Positions 1 through 11,635 of a stretch of DNA of 64,000 bases are shown here, in pieces (within the stretch, counting starts at the first letter, position 1; the number at the start of each line of letters is the position of its first letter). The stretch is from Endomychus coccineus (lineage: Eukaryota; Arthropoda; Insecta; Coleoptera; Endomychidae). The DNA is taken from positions 248,201,736-248,265,735 of the forward strand of contig OY294067.1 of assembly GCA_958510875.1 (NCBI GenBank), given 5' to 3'. The notes beneath the pieces are model-generated. The model was not told the origin of the DNA and ran no database searches. It worked only from the letters and a program-made list of their open reading frames with translations. The translations under genes were made by a program, and so were the position numbers.

Positions 1-1180
1 AACTGCTCGGAAATTTTCCTCAGAATCTAAATTTTCAAACTGTTTGTAGGCAATTGCCCACGCAGGTGCAGAAACTTGAAAAAACTCTTTTATTTTGAAG
101 AGCGATTTCTCAAAAACTGTATCTTCGATTTGATTGAAATTTGGTGTGAAGGTAGCTGAAGCTATGATTTTTTGAGTGCTTACATAGCCGGATTGAATGT
201 TGCATATATCAGGAAGCTAGGACCAATTTTTTAAACTTATAATATTTTTGAAATTGGATTTTTCAATTTTCCTGCTAAAGTTTACCATTCTGGGTTATGA
301 AACTTATTTCAACGGATTCCTCGGAAAATTTTACATGAAAATTCATTTTGTTTTAAATTTAAAATTCATTTCCTTTATTAATTATTCCCTCCATAAATAT
401 TCATTTCCTTACACAAGCAAAATAATATTTTGCTAAAATAAAAATTATATATATGGTTTTTTCAAATTTTCGCGCGTTTGTCTAATGTTCAAAGCATTAA
501 AAAATGTCTCTTATTCCTAATTACAGCTTTCATAAGTTATGTGTTTTTGCGATATTTTGATATACTTGGTTATTTTATTATTACTATTATTATTCAAGCA
601 GCTGAATGTTATGTATAGTGACTTAATCAACAAAATGCTTATGTAAAGAAATGTATTTTTACGGGAAGAAAACGCAAATACGATATTATAAATCTTGAAT
701 AGTCGACTTCTGCGGATAGCTAATCTTGAAAAATCTAGGCTTCCAGATGGATTCCACGACAAAATAGCACGACGACTTGATTCCGACGTTTCGTCAACCA
801 TTACAGGTGACATCTCCAGGGCAGGAAAATGGATTTGAAATTTAGAAAAATATGGATTTTCATGTAAAAATTTCTTGGAAATCCGTTGAAATAAGTTTCA
901 AAACCGAGAATGACATACTTTGGCGGGAAATTTGAAAAAATTCAATTTCAAAAATATAAGATTGGAAAATTGGTCCTACCTTCGTGTTTATATACAATAC
1001 TCAACTCGGCTATGTAAGCACTCAAAAATATAAGTTTCAGCTACCTTTCCATCAAATTTCAAGCAAATCGAAGATACGGCCCCTTTAAAAAAAGTGGTTG
1101 TTTCGAATTTCTGCGCTTGCGTGAGCAATTGCGTACAAAGATTTGAAAATTTAGATTCTGCGGAAAATTTCCGTTTAATC
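1..1180. repeat. Foldback inverted repeat A (arms about 1-372 and 838-1180)
   Basis: The first 372 bases are matched in reverse complement by about 838-1180, with scattered substitutions and small indels; for example TTACATAGCC near 181 is answered by GGCTATGTAA near 1008. The spacer of about 465 bp is AT-rich and contains a copy of a small repeat (697-832). The left arm touches the window edge, so the element may extend outward. No transposase frame is visible. It is similar in scale to the other three foldback repeats of the window, but I see no shared arm sequence. Confidence 0.8.
697..832 (-). mobile_element. Half copy of small repeat family P1 (Penelope-terminal-repeat-like)
   Basis: This stretch resembles one half of the palindromic element at 28552-28780: both have a CTAATCTTGAAAAATCT block, a GATGGATTCC block and a segment reading (minus strand) CTGGAGATG, then ACCTGTAATGGTTGACGAAACG. 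The last part has the layout CUGANGA-stem-GAAAC seen in the hammerhead-like repeats of this window. It sits in the spacer of foldback repeat A. No coding frame. Confidence 0.6.
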
Positions 1181-2990
1181 ACAAGGTTATCAGATTTTTT
1201 TTACCAAAATGAAGCTAAATATCGCTAAAAACAAAATTTCCAACCTAAGGTTGAAAAATTTGAATTGCTTGTTTCGGTGGTTAAATATGCGTTTAAAAAT
1301 CTGAAAAACATAGAGAGCTAATATTTTGCTATAACAAATCTGTTACAATTGGTTGGGGACAATTTTGAGAACATGCTTGTGCGAAATTCGATTATTGACG
1401 TGGAATGCTCGATTTAACAGTAGTATCTGGCTTCTGATATCTTCAGGAATAACTTGTAAAGCCTTGTGTAGAAGGGCAGGAGTTGACCCAATGGTTTATT
1501 CCATTTTCTCTGTTGAAGCAGATCCCCTAAAAATGCACGGGGCTCCTAGTCAGATGCCTACTTTGCCTAATGGACAATCCTGCAATCCTCCTAATGGATA
1601 ACAATGCAGCGTTGCTTTATAAAGAATTCTAGGGTTTTGATTTTCACTTCGTATACATTCATGTAATTGAATAATGAACAGTTTTGATAAAAAAAAAATT
1701 CTCACATTATCAACAATAGAATGATACTTGTTTCACCAGATAGTGTTATCCTCAGATAAGTAATCAACTGACTTCAAATAGGTGTGTCATAGGGAGGGGA
1801 TAGGGTTGGAATGGAGAGGCTCATGATTGGGATGTGTCTCCAGAAAAGGTACTGACAAATATGCGATAAAAGAGGCGAATTAATAATATCTAGTCTGTTT
1901 TCGAACTTTCCAAGAGTGGAGAAATAAAACTTGAGTTTACACCAGAACTTGTAACATTTAATTTCAACAGTTAATGCTTCACCATACTGAGGCATTGTCA
2001 AAGCGGAGGGGTTATCAAATGAAGCTACATGTAAAATTAATTCCATAAAATTACAATTCAAAACTGGATGTATTACAAATTGAGACAATGGTTTGGATGG
2101 GACGCTTTTTGCAAAATTGTTGTCAAGTTGTGAATTGTATGTTTTGATCTAGTCATTTCTTATATTACTATTGTTTTTTGTATGTTTGAAAATTTTCACT
2201 GATTATAGAATATTAAAATCATGTTTTTTTTCCTAAATATGTAAGATGAATATCGGTATCAAGGTGAAATTTAGTACATATTGAGGTACAATACAATATT
2301 AATACTTTGAGAAAATTTATTTTGCTTCAAAATTATAAAAAATGATACAAACTACTGAAAGTGCAATTTAATAAATATTTAACTTACTGAAGAAAATCAT
2401 TAACTTTCGAAATTGAGAAAGAAAAATTGTTAATTGAATAGAAAAATATAAGTTCAGTTACGCTTTGGATTGAAGAAATACAAAATATACTCCTCTATGA
2501 TGAAGTGTAATCAGAATATATTATATTAGAAATAAAAATAAAACTTCTTTTTTAAACTAAATTTAATTTTTCTACTTTTCCTCATTCCAGACCTAAATCT
2601 TTAATAGTACTATCAATATCGATTGCATCACGCATGTTTATTTTTACTCGATTGCCAAGATCTTGATTAGTCAATATAACTGATAAACGTATCATTTCGC
2701 AATGTAAACTAGCGCAGAAAATTACTATTTCCCACTAATTCGAAACATTTCATTTCGCACAGAAATATGTGCGAAATGAGATATATCTCATAGTTATTCA
2801 ATTGTAGGCATGTGTGACAATGACAAAATTCTACAAATAAATTCATGGCAAGTGTCAGTGTGTTTCACTACACTAATCATTTTAAGTTCATTGAATTTAT
2901 TAAATAGATATAGTTCATTTACATTAAGAGTGACGTCATGGATCAATGTCAGCTATTGTTGTCAGTATGGACAAACACCTGGCGGCATCA
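1181..2990. other. No recognisable gene
   Basis: AT-rich sequence with only short chance frames. I see no splice-bounded coding exon, transposon terminus or RNA gene in it. Confidence 0.5.
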
Positions 2991-3176
2991 TTTCCATCTG
3001 TTTTCCCGTCGATTCTTTGAATCGCGAGAACTTCGTTGTCTAACATTGTGAATTGTATTCTCAGTGGGACATCTGCTATCCGGCAGATGATGTTGGAACT
3101 TCTAGGTTCGCCAAACACTTTGAGGGTGTTTTGTTATATCACGGAGATGGTTGATCAGTAACTTCACGTCTACTTC

Positions 3177-3222
3177 GTCTCACTGATCAGCCAATGAGGA
3201 GGGCGAAACAGCTGTCTGAGAC
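3177..3222 (+). ncRNA. Degenerate type-I hammerhead ribozyme motif
   Basis: Read 5' to 3': GTCTCA (stem I strand), CTGATCA (core, normally CTGANGA), GCC...GGC (stem II, 3 bp), GAA, then ACA-GC-TGT (stem III, 3 bp with a two-base loop), C at the cleavage position, and TGAGAC (other stem I strand). Stem I is a perfect 6 bp pairing and the residue before the cut is the classical GUC. The core has G-to-C at the sixth base of CTGANGA, a residue normally essential, so this copy is probably inactive. The flanks from about 3140 to 3290 match the repeat at 43930-44095. Confidence 0.65.
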
Positions 3223-3523
3223 TATAGGACGTGTTGCCACTGTTCAACCTGGCAAATCAAAACTTTGTCTATTACTGCTAATAAGAAATTTGTTTGTATT
3301 TCACAATGCATTAGTATGATGAATCATGTGGAAGTGTGTATTTCATTTTCGGTTGCTGTATTAATGATATTCATATGGGTTCATCTTGTTCAACATATTA
3401 TGAAATAAAGAGCTTACTTACTGTGGTAGCACCTCATTCATCATTCATTAATTGAACGAAAATCGAATGGAATTTAAAAGAAAATATTCTTGACAAGATT
3501 CATTTCGGTTACATCTTGCATAT

Positions 3524-4422
3524 ACCGGGATATCAAAAATTATCTTGGTCAAGGGTGGTTGTGGAATCTAAAACGTGTGTCTTACTTTACGTTTGAAATA
3601 ATTATGTCACTGTCACATTGACATCATCAATAACCTACAAATTTCATACCTATTTATTTCAGTTGTAAAAAAATAATGAACTACAAATTAAAAATTATCT
3701 TGGTCAACGGTGGTTGTGGAATGTAAAACGTGTGTCTTACTTTAAATTTTTGAATATGTTTTGTTGTGTCAGAATCTGTTAAATCAATGTGCTGAAATTT
3801 TCTAATCCAGAGGCATGATTCCCTCTTACCACACAGCACAAAATTTTCATGATTGAAGCCTATTTTCGAACGGGTGCGCTAGTTAATGGAAATTGGCAAT
3901 ACACTCAACGTTTGTGCTTGGACAATTTTCGAGAGCACTTTCCAAACGTGGCAATATTACCGGACAATTTTTATGCGTGCCTTACAAATTGTGTTGAAGT
4001 GTTTCGCGAAACTGGTTGTTTGACTCATAAAAAAGGTGCTGGTAGACCAAGAGTTCGTACAGAAGAAGTTGTCAATGACGTTCGTCAACTCCGGTAAATA
4101 ATTTGCAAGAACTTCAACAAAGAATAGTTCAGAAATGCTGCAAAACGGTTCTCACAGCATGAGGACGCGCGTCAACTTGTACATCGAACAAAACGGGGGA
4201 CATTTGCAACAATTACTGTAATTTAGTTTTTCTTGTTACTAAAACCGTTATTTCATAATTTGTAGTTCATTATTGTTTTATAACTGAAATAAATAGGTAT
4301 GAAATTTCTAGGTTATTGATGATGTCAGTGTGACAGTGACATAATTATTTTAAACGTAAAGTAAGACACACGTTTTAGATTCCACAACCACCCTTGATCA
4401 AGATAATTTTTGATATCCCGGT
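3524..4422 (+). mobile_element. Non-autonomous DNA transposon carrying a DUF4817-type transposase remnant, copy 1
   Basis: Terminal inverted repeats of about 170 bp start ACCGGGATATCAAAAATTAT at 3524 and end with the complement at 4422. The first part of the terminal repeat is repeated internally near 3692, and the same internal duplication is present in copy 2 (36832-37672), so it is ancestral. Between the repeats is a short transposase-derived frame. No clear target duplication is seen for this copy. It belongs by its protein to the IS630/Tc1/mariner-related elements. Confidence 0.85.
3849..4221 (+). pseudogene. Internally deleted transposase (DUF4817 helix-turn-helix plus C-terminal tail)
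   Basis: The open part (3849-4097) begins MIEAYFRTGALVNGNWQY and contains the helix-turn-helix region ending in KKGAGRPRVRTEEVV. After the stop, another frame continues with NLQELQQRIV and a tail resembling the C-terminus of such transposases (in copy 2: RVNLCIEQNGGHFQQLL). The intact transposase at 17252-18337 has the same layout (GRPRS near residue 70; CINAEGGHLV at the end). The whole DDD catalytic region between is missing, so the product cannot transpose; it could at most bind DNA. The start used is the first methionine of the conserved block. Confidence 0.75.
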
Positions 4423-6660
4423 TCAACAGGTTCATAAATGATATAAGAAACAAAACTTCTGTTAACTAATAGTTTCAAATACAGGTACAAAAATTAAACT
4501 TCAGAAGAGGAAGCGTATTAAAATTGCTATTGCAACTTGAGCTTATTGCACTAGCACATCAAAATACTGAATATTACTCCACTGCCTTAAACGCTATAGT
4601 TCCTTTAAACAGTAACACAGAATTATTCACTTTATCACTGTGTCGAATAGTCTTCGCCCATATTTTTGGTGTTGTTTTTTCTAGCCTCTCCACATAGCCA
4701 CTAATTTTTCCGGCGAACTATCACCTGTGCCAACTTGATCCCTGTAGTAGTTAGTTATACCTAAAATGTGTTGAATGCCGTTGAAAATGTTATGGTATAC
4801 TCGTATGGCCATTTCGGTAATTATCTGCTACGTATAATGGTTGTGTGGCTTATTCATTTTACCAAGCTCAACAATAGTAGTTTAAATGTGTTATCATAAT
4901 GTAGGTTTATTATTCCTACTTAACCTTTGATGTATATCACATTTCTTGCTTTCCAGCTTGTTCGCAGTTTATTCAATATCCACAACGATGGTGGTGATTC
5001 TTCTAAATTCACTAACAGTTGAAATTCAAGCCAATTTAGGATACATTTCACCACGATGATCGACATCCTTTGTTTTCGAAAGAAATATTAGCTCTGCACT
5101 GGGAATAAAACTTTCTGTACGGCCAGCATTCATTTTTCAGTTTAATATACTGATGGGTACACGTTTCGCAATTTACACAGGACGTAAATGTAAGTAGAAC
5201 GTAAAATTCCAGCTCTGGGGAGAATTGTTTCTGCATTTTGTTTAATTCTATCAAAATTCAGATCCACAACAAATATATGGACTGTCAAGTCGAATCAGGA
5301 AATATACAATTTATATCGGCAACTCTGTAATGTGTTGCCAACTGTAAAAATGAAATTACCTGGTTTGACAAAGATAGCGCGGTACTTACTTAGGGGAATT
5401 GTTGGAACGAATTGGTTGCAAAAGTAACCAAGTATGACGTAACATCATTCTTATCGTAAAAATGCTTTACGTTGTACAAGGTAGGTCGTTGGAAAAATTT
5501 AGTGTAGAAACTGTGGAAACTGTGGCTATTACATACTCATGTGACAAGAATCACGTGCTATAGGCGAAATATCCTATTTTCCGTACTAGTTACACAATAT
5601 GCCGTTAATTAACTGTAAATCAGAAAAACTTCTCTCACAATAGGGTCGTTCAGTGAAATTAACATTATAACCTTTTTATGGATTTTCTTGTAGTGTCTGG
5701 ACCCCTTATATACTGACAAAATTTCAGACCAATAGCTTTATCTTGTACTCAAATAATTCAAGTTGAAGTTGCGCTGGTGGAAAAGTACCGAAAACAGCGC
5801 GTGACGTCACTATACGCACACGTAGTCTAATGGCCGCGGCATCAAATATTAATTTTAGGCTGAAAATATGTGAATAATAAGAAATTTTTTGGTAGTTAGA
5901 CTATTTGGGTACAGTACTTTTGAATTATGAAATAAAAAAAAAATTTTGAATGAGCCTATTACCCTCCCCAGGCTTCGCCACTGTTTGAAACGAGAGGTGC
6001 ATATCTATCATGAACAATTGAAGCGAACTCTGTTGTGTAATTTGTTACATGAACATGTTCGTTAAATTCTTCATATGTATATCAAAATGTTGCACCTATG
6101 TTATTATTTTGGTCAAATAAATTTTATCTTATCTCATCTTATATGATGATTAGAAGTATTAAAAGTACGTAAACCTAACAAGTTCGTGATTCTGAATGAA
6201 ATATTTTGTAGTTTAAAAAACGTAGTCGATTAACTATGACAAATTATGGGTAATAGTATGGATTCAAGAATCTAATTCATTTTTGAATCTTGTGTTAGAA
6301 GGAAAATTAAATAATTTTGATGGCAAGGTCAAGTTCGAAATGTAAGAGTTATATTCCCATCTTTTACTTCTCTCATTATACGTAGTATATAATGTAAGGG
6401 AAGTATTGTAATCGGCTCAAATTAGATTTTCCGGATTTTTGCGAATATAGAAAATATGAACTGTATTGTTATTGGACACGGTAGCCCCGGTTTTAGTTGA
6501 ATTTTTGATATACATCTCTTGTTTTTCAAATCAAAATATAGTATTTCATTTTACCATAATGACAATCGTGTTTTTCTGGTTATAAATATATATCACACGC
6601 ATATATTATATATAACCTGCACAAGTGTCCGAAATTTCCAATTTAAGATTCAAGTGATAT
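4423..6660. other. No gene; possible retroelement tail near 6040-6150
   Basis: No splice-bounded coding exon is recognisable. At about 6100-6150 there is a run of TTATCTTATCTCATC-type short repeats after GGTCAAATAAATTTTATC, which looks like the simple-repeat 3' tail of a non-LTR element; its coding part is absent. The rest is unassigned AT-rich DNA. Confidence 0.4.
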
Positions 6661-6663
6661 ATA

Positions 6664-7786
6664 GTTTTAATAAAAAATACACAAACTTCATTTTTATTTT
6701 TAAAAAATGTGACATGTTTCACTATAAGGTGGCTTTGCCAAACAATGGTTTCACAAACTAGGGTTAATTACTCAAATATTAAAATTAAGATTAAGAAGGA
6801 GGGGATGAGTGAGGTACTTATAAATAAATTTAATAATGGAGAATTTGTAAAGTCTTTCCGATCATTTAAGAGGTTTCCTGTAGTTTTAAATTTATTAATT
6901 TCAATTTTTTCTAAGTTGTGTGATACTTTACTTTTAACTGACTTATGGAGAATCTCAAAATCATCTTTAATATGGCTTACAACTTTTGAATCTCCTTTGT
7001 TCAGATTAAAATGTTCTTCAATTCTGGGTTTGAAAGATCTTCCAGCTGGCCTATATTGAATTCATCACAATCTTCACACTCTACCTTGTATACTCTCCTG
7101 ATTCTTGATCTTTTTTATTCTTATTTTTTTTTATTTCTAATATATTTGCCTACTGTATTATTTGTTCTAAAAGATGTGGTAACATTGTGTTTTGCAAGTA
7201 GATTGCATACATTATCAGAAAGTTTACCTACATACATTATTGATCTATAATTATGAATCTTAACTATACTAGGGTAAACTAGTTTCATTGCATCATTATA
7301 ATCTTTCTTCTCAAGGAAATCGATCACAATTTTTTCGTTAAGCTGTTATTAGTTGCTATCACTCTTATAATTGGAAATTCCTTATGATAATTTAATTCTG
7401 ACATGAGGATTAGTCTATGTATCATGCTTTGGAGAGCAACCAGTTTATGTTGTATGGGGTGGTTTGATTGTTTGCGGATAATAATGTCCGTATGTGAAGG
7501 CTTTTGATACATAGAAGTAAAGAAATGTTTACTATTTAATTTAGTTATGGTTAAGTCCATAAAGTTAATAGTTTGATTGGCTTCTACTTCAACCGTGAAT
7601 TTCGATTTGGGGTGTAGATTATTTAAATGTTCAGAAAGAATCCAATTGTCTTTGTGTTCCATTAAAGCTTGTTAATATATGTATATATCATTGTTTGATA
7701 AAGCCACATGGTGAGACATGTCACGTTTTGTTTAATAAAAACGAAGTTTATGAAAATTTATTACAAGTGCATTTTTATTAAAACTG
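6664..7786 (-). mobile_element. Penelope-like element fragment flanked by inverted terminal repeats
   Basis: A degenerate PLE coding segment (about 6790-7665, minus) is bounded by two copies of an 80-100 bp repeat in inverted orientation: 6664-6747 and 7690-7786, both containing CATTGTTTG, AAAGCCAC, ACATGTCAC and AATGAAGTTT/AACGAAGTTT (minus and plus strand respectively). PLEs are known for such terminal repeats in direct or inverted arrangement. The reverse-transcriptase core upstream of the present fragment is missing, so the copy is 5'-truncated and dead. Confidence 0.8.
6790..7665 (-). pseudogene. Penelope-like reverse transcriptase C-terminus plus GIY-YIG endonuclease (broken)
   Basis: Minus-strand frames, in order: 7662-7324 has the thumb-proximal segment with MDLTITKLNSKHF, YQKPSHTDIII and HKLVALQSMIHRL; 7327-7121 has KLVYPSIVKIHNYRSIMYVG and TSFRTNNTVGKYIRN, the PLE linker; then VYKVECEDCDEFNIGQ, a GIY-YIG endonuclease start, followed after a frameshift by GRSFKPRIEEHF and SHIKDDFEILHK. 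The order matches the PLE layout of reverse transcriptase then GIY-YIG nuclease. There are at least two frame breaks and the N-terminal catalytic half is absent. Function in life: target-primed retrotransposition; here a relic. Confidence 0.85.
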
Positions 7787-8730
7787 TAGATATGAATTTT
7801 CAACAAGTAAGCACGAAAACCATCCAAAGTCAAGTGATGTCATCGATAGGTAACAGTCTATTTTATGCGTAACAGAGTAAGTGGCAAATTTTGATAGTTC
7901 ATGTGACAGCAAATGTCAGTTCAAAACATTGTTATATCGTACTTTGGATAATTCAAAGTCAGCCTGGCAGCAGGTGTCAGTTTAAAATGTTTCGGGGTCT
8001 ATAATTCTCACTCCATTATTAAGTAAATATTATAAGGGCTGAAATTAAGTGAGTATGTATTAGATTAATTATTGCCACCTGGTAATAAATTATATTGGGA
8101 GTTATATTCTGATTATACTTGTATTTTATACAATAATCTAATATAAATATGAGCACTAACTACAGTGCTTTATGTTTAAAATTTGTGAAATAAATAAATT
8201 AGTTAAAATCGTTGAAATATTTATAATTTATTTTGGTAGGTAGGAGTGAAAATTATAGACCCCGGAATATGTAGTAGAAGGTGACAATTTCAAAATTTTA
8301 CATTTGGCAAATAAAGGTAGACTTTTAGAAAACTTAGAATACCCTGAAAGTAATAAATATAAGCAGTTTCAATGAATAATTAGGTGCATTTTTCATATTC
8401 TCTCTTCCCACACTAACAACCTATCGCAAAGTAATTATTAGATTTTAATTCATTAGGTTGTAAACAACCTGTATCCTTGTAATCATTAAGTTAGCCTTAC
8501 ATCATTGATTTAAATGTATTTCAATCAATAATAATTGTATCACTAACATATTTAAAATATATTATACATACTTTTGGGATTAGGTTAGCTCCACAATGAT
8601 AATGACATATAAAAATAGACTATCAACTTCCTTTAATATTCGAGTGTTGCAGGCTGATAGAACCTAAGTTTAATTTGTATCATGCTTCATTAAAATTCAA
8701 TAAGAAATGAGTTCAGAATTTAACCATTGT
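7787..8730. other. No recognisable gene
   Basis: AT-rich. A piece near 8287-8335 (TTCAAAATTTTACATTTGG) recurs near 10375-10410, suggesting an unclassified dispersed repeat; otherwise nothing is recognised. Confidence 0.4.
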
Positions 8731-9320
8731 TTCAGTTTGGAACAGCGAATAATCAATCAACGTACAAGCTTTCAGATAAGAAATGTGTCTGGAATAGGCG
8801 AATGTATATAATTAGACAAGAAAATTCCCCTCATTTGACCACATCGCACAGACACATTGCTTCAAGGCCAAATAAAATGAAACAGGCACGTATTGATGAT
8901 AATGGTATATGCTAGTATTAATAATAAACGATACATGCACTATGTCTTAAATAAAATTTCGGAGTATCTATTATTTCCTAAAAAGGGGCATAAGGGAATT
9001 ATCCCACCATCTCACTTCTTTAGACCGATTGGGAATTAGGATTATTGAGCCTACTAAATAGATTTCAGTTTGGAACAGCGAATAATCAAAACGTACAAGC
9101 TTTCAGATAAGAAATGTGTCTGGAATAGGCGAATGTAAATAATTAGACAAGAAAATTCCCCTCATTTGACCACATCGCACAGACATATTGCTTCAAGGCC
9201 AAATAATATGAAACAGGCACGTATTGATAATAATGGTATTAATAATAAACGATACATGCACTATGTCAGACATAAAATTTCGGAGTATCTATTTTTTCCT
9301 GAAAAGGAGCCTACCAAATA
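8731..9320 (+). repeat. Imperfect tandem duplication, unit about 333 bp, two copies
   Basis: TTCAGTTTGGAACAGCGAAT at 8731 recurs at 9064, and the following roughly 255 bases match closely (AATGTGTCTGGAATAGGCGA, CATCGCACAGACA, AAACGATACATGCACTATGT). The copies differ by point changes and small indels. The only frame in it (8727-8915) does not resemble a protein I know and is not kept open in the second copy, so I do not call a gene. Confidence 0.85.
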
Positions 9321-11635
9321 GATCATTCGATTGATTGTTGCTATTTTCGTGCTTATTCATCATTATTCAGTTGTTTCGGCACCTTTTGCTTTTTCATTCC
9401 ACTCCACTTAAGGTTCTTGGATCCCATAGGAGAGTAACCGAATTGCTTAGTTCGTTCAGTTTGTCTAAGCATTTCCATCCCAGACCATCTTGATTGCATC
9501 GGGGCTCTGCACGTTGATGATCGATCCTTGGCTGTCTCACATGCATTCACGCTCGGATGGGAAGGTTATGAGGGGCAGTCGCTCCCTTCTGAAAATTTGT
9601 AAACTGGGCAGAATAAAAGCTGGATAACGATTACCAACATGATACAAAGAAGTTGGTTAGTTAGATTCACTTGCCGTCATGTCAACTCATCGAGAGCTAG
9701 TCGAGAAGCTGGACTGCTCATTTATAGAAGAAAGAAAGGCTTCAGTTTTAAGTCCCATTAAACGACGATTGTTCCTTTAGTTCGGTGTTTAACGTTTTTA
9801 AGGATGAATTAGTCTTTACTTATCGGAAATCTATCATATTACAAATGAACACTACACTGGATAATACTAAAAATTCCCAAATAAACTTATTCAAACCATA
9901 AAATGTGCAACAAACTATCATAGTATGGTCCACATATGTGTGGAAGTTCCAATGTCAGCCCAAACCAAATATTATAAAGCGGATAACAATTAACGATAAT
10001 TTCGAGCACAATTTGATATAATATATTGAAGAAAAAGGAATATAATATTGGTATTGTAGAAAATATTAAAAAATCGAAAAATTATAGCAACATTTCATAT
10101 TTTGGTAAAATCTCGAATGATGTTACACGTGAATTAAACAGTAGGTATACGGTTCTTCAAAAGTACTAACACATTAGATCAATATTTGAAAAATAATATA
10201 GATTACTCAGAAAACGGAGTGAAATCTGGTGTCTAAGTTGAGTTTTGGATCTTGTCCAAACTTTTATATAGGGCAAAGTGGTAGGTATTTCTCCAGTAAA
10301 GTGGGTGTTTATTTTAGGAGTTATAGAAATAACAAACTTGAATTCCATTATGGCAAATATTTGCTGATTAAAATTTCAAAATTTTACGTTTGGTAAATAA
10401 AGGTAGATTTTTATATAACTTTTATAGAAGTCCAATAGCTACGTTGCCAAGCGGTTTTTTTTTATGAAATGAATACGTAAACAGAGCAAAATTGGAAAAT
10501 ATTTCCATGTACAGGATCTTCATTAAGTAACACATAAAACTTATTTTTTTGATGAACACACTATATTGTGATCATTATTTCGAAAGCTCATATAAATCTG
10601 ACATAACATTCCATGGGTCTATTGTTAACGGTTTATTAGACAATTAAATTTAGAGTTAAAAGGAGCCTATTTAAAAAAATCACCCTGTTCTTATTGATCG
10701 AGATAAAGGGTCTTAGTACGGTGTAAAATAGCACCCATTAGCAAAAATTTGTAAATTATAGAGAGTGAACCAAAACAGAAAAACACGAATAACTTTCTTA
10801 TTATCTGTGGAATATCCTGTATATTATTCCATTAGTCGGAAGCCCTTTCAATAAACTTCCGAATGACGCAAGGGTAGTATGGTCGAAATATGACATTCAG
10901 ACTGTTATTGAATAAAATAAACGAGAAATTAAATTTTCCGCTGATAAAAATGCTCAAATCAAGCGATTTATTGTCAACTTTGCAACTTGTCAGTTCTGAG
11001 ATCCATTCATATTCTTGCAAGAATACTATTTTTCGAATGAATTTCACGCTCTAATCGCGTTAAAATATAGTGAATTGTTTAGGAGAAGCTGATAAAAATA
11101 TTTTATTTGCAAGAAGAATTTCCCATCAAAAATATCTAGAAGAACGTATACCGCAAAGTGCCTCTTTTCAAAAAGTAAAAGACCGATTTGAAGCTACTGA
11201 AAACGTCGCCTACCCAAAAAGTGTATTGTTTGGTCGAAGAGAAGCGATGATGGTGAACTAGAAGTATACTATTTAGTGTAGTGTATATTTGAATTTTTTG
11301 ATATTGAATTGTCTTATCATTTTTTAAATGAGAATTTAATATTTTTGTTGGATTTTATTAATAATTTGCAATAAAAAGTATATTTATTTATGTAGGCACT
11401 TATATAGCTGGTGTTTTTGCTACACCATACTATGCGTCTATGCTCACATGATGACGAATAATTCTTGTCTACGCCTGGAAAATTTGCAAGGGGATTTGCA
11501 TAAGCTTTCAAAGTATTCGCTTCCAGGCTTATATACTCGTATTCCAGTTGCTTCTGTTGTGTTGAAGTCATCGATGTACCATTTAATAGTCTTTACATTG
11601 AGTCTTGGATGGGTCTCATTCACTTTTGTGACTTA
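9321..11635. other. No recognisable gene
   Basis: Mostly AT-rich. A less AT-rich stretch at 9350-9600 and a 63-codon frame at 11070-11261 (ends GRREAMMVN) look somewhat protein-like, but I cannot relate them to any family and see no splice sites that join them to the PGRP gene downstream. Confidence 0.35.

Noticed and set aside
2810..3118. Opposing 60-77 codon frames as genes
   Set aside because: They overlap a PLE-type terminal repeat (about 3120-3290) or its flank and have no family resemblance.
9353..9550. 65-codon minus-strand frame
   Set aside because: No recognisable motif, splice context or repeat relation.
11070..11261. 63-codon frame ending GRREAMMVN as a gene or PGRP 5' exon
   Set aside because: Composition looks protein-like, but it ends in its own stop, has no donor leading to 15274 and matches no family I know.
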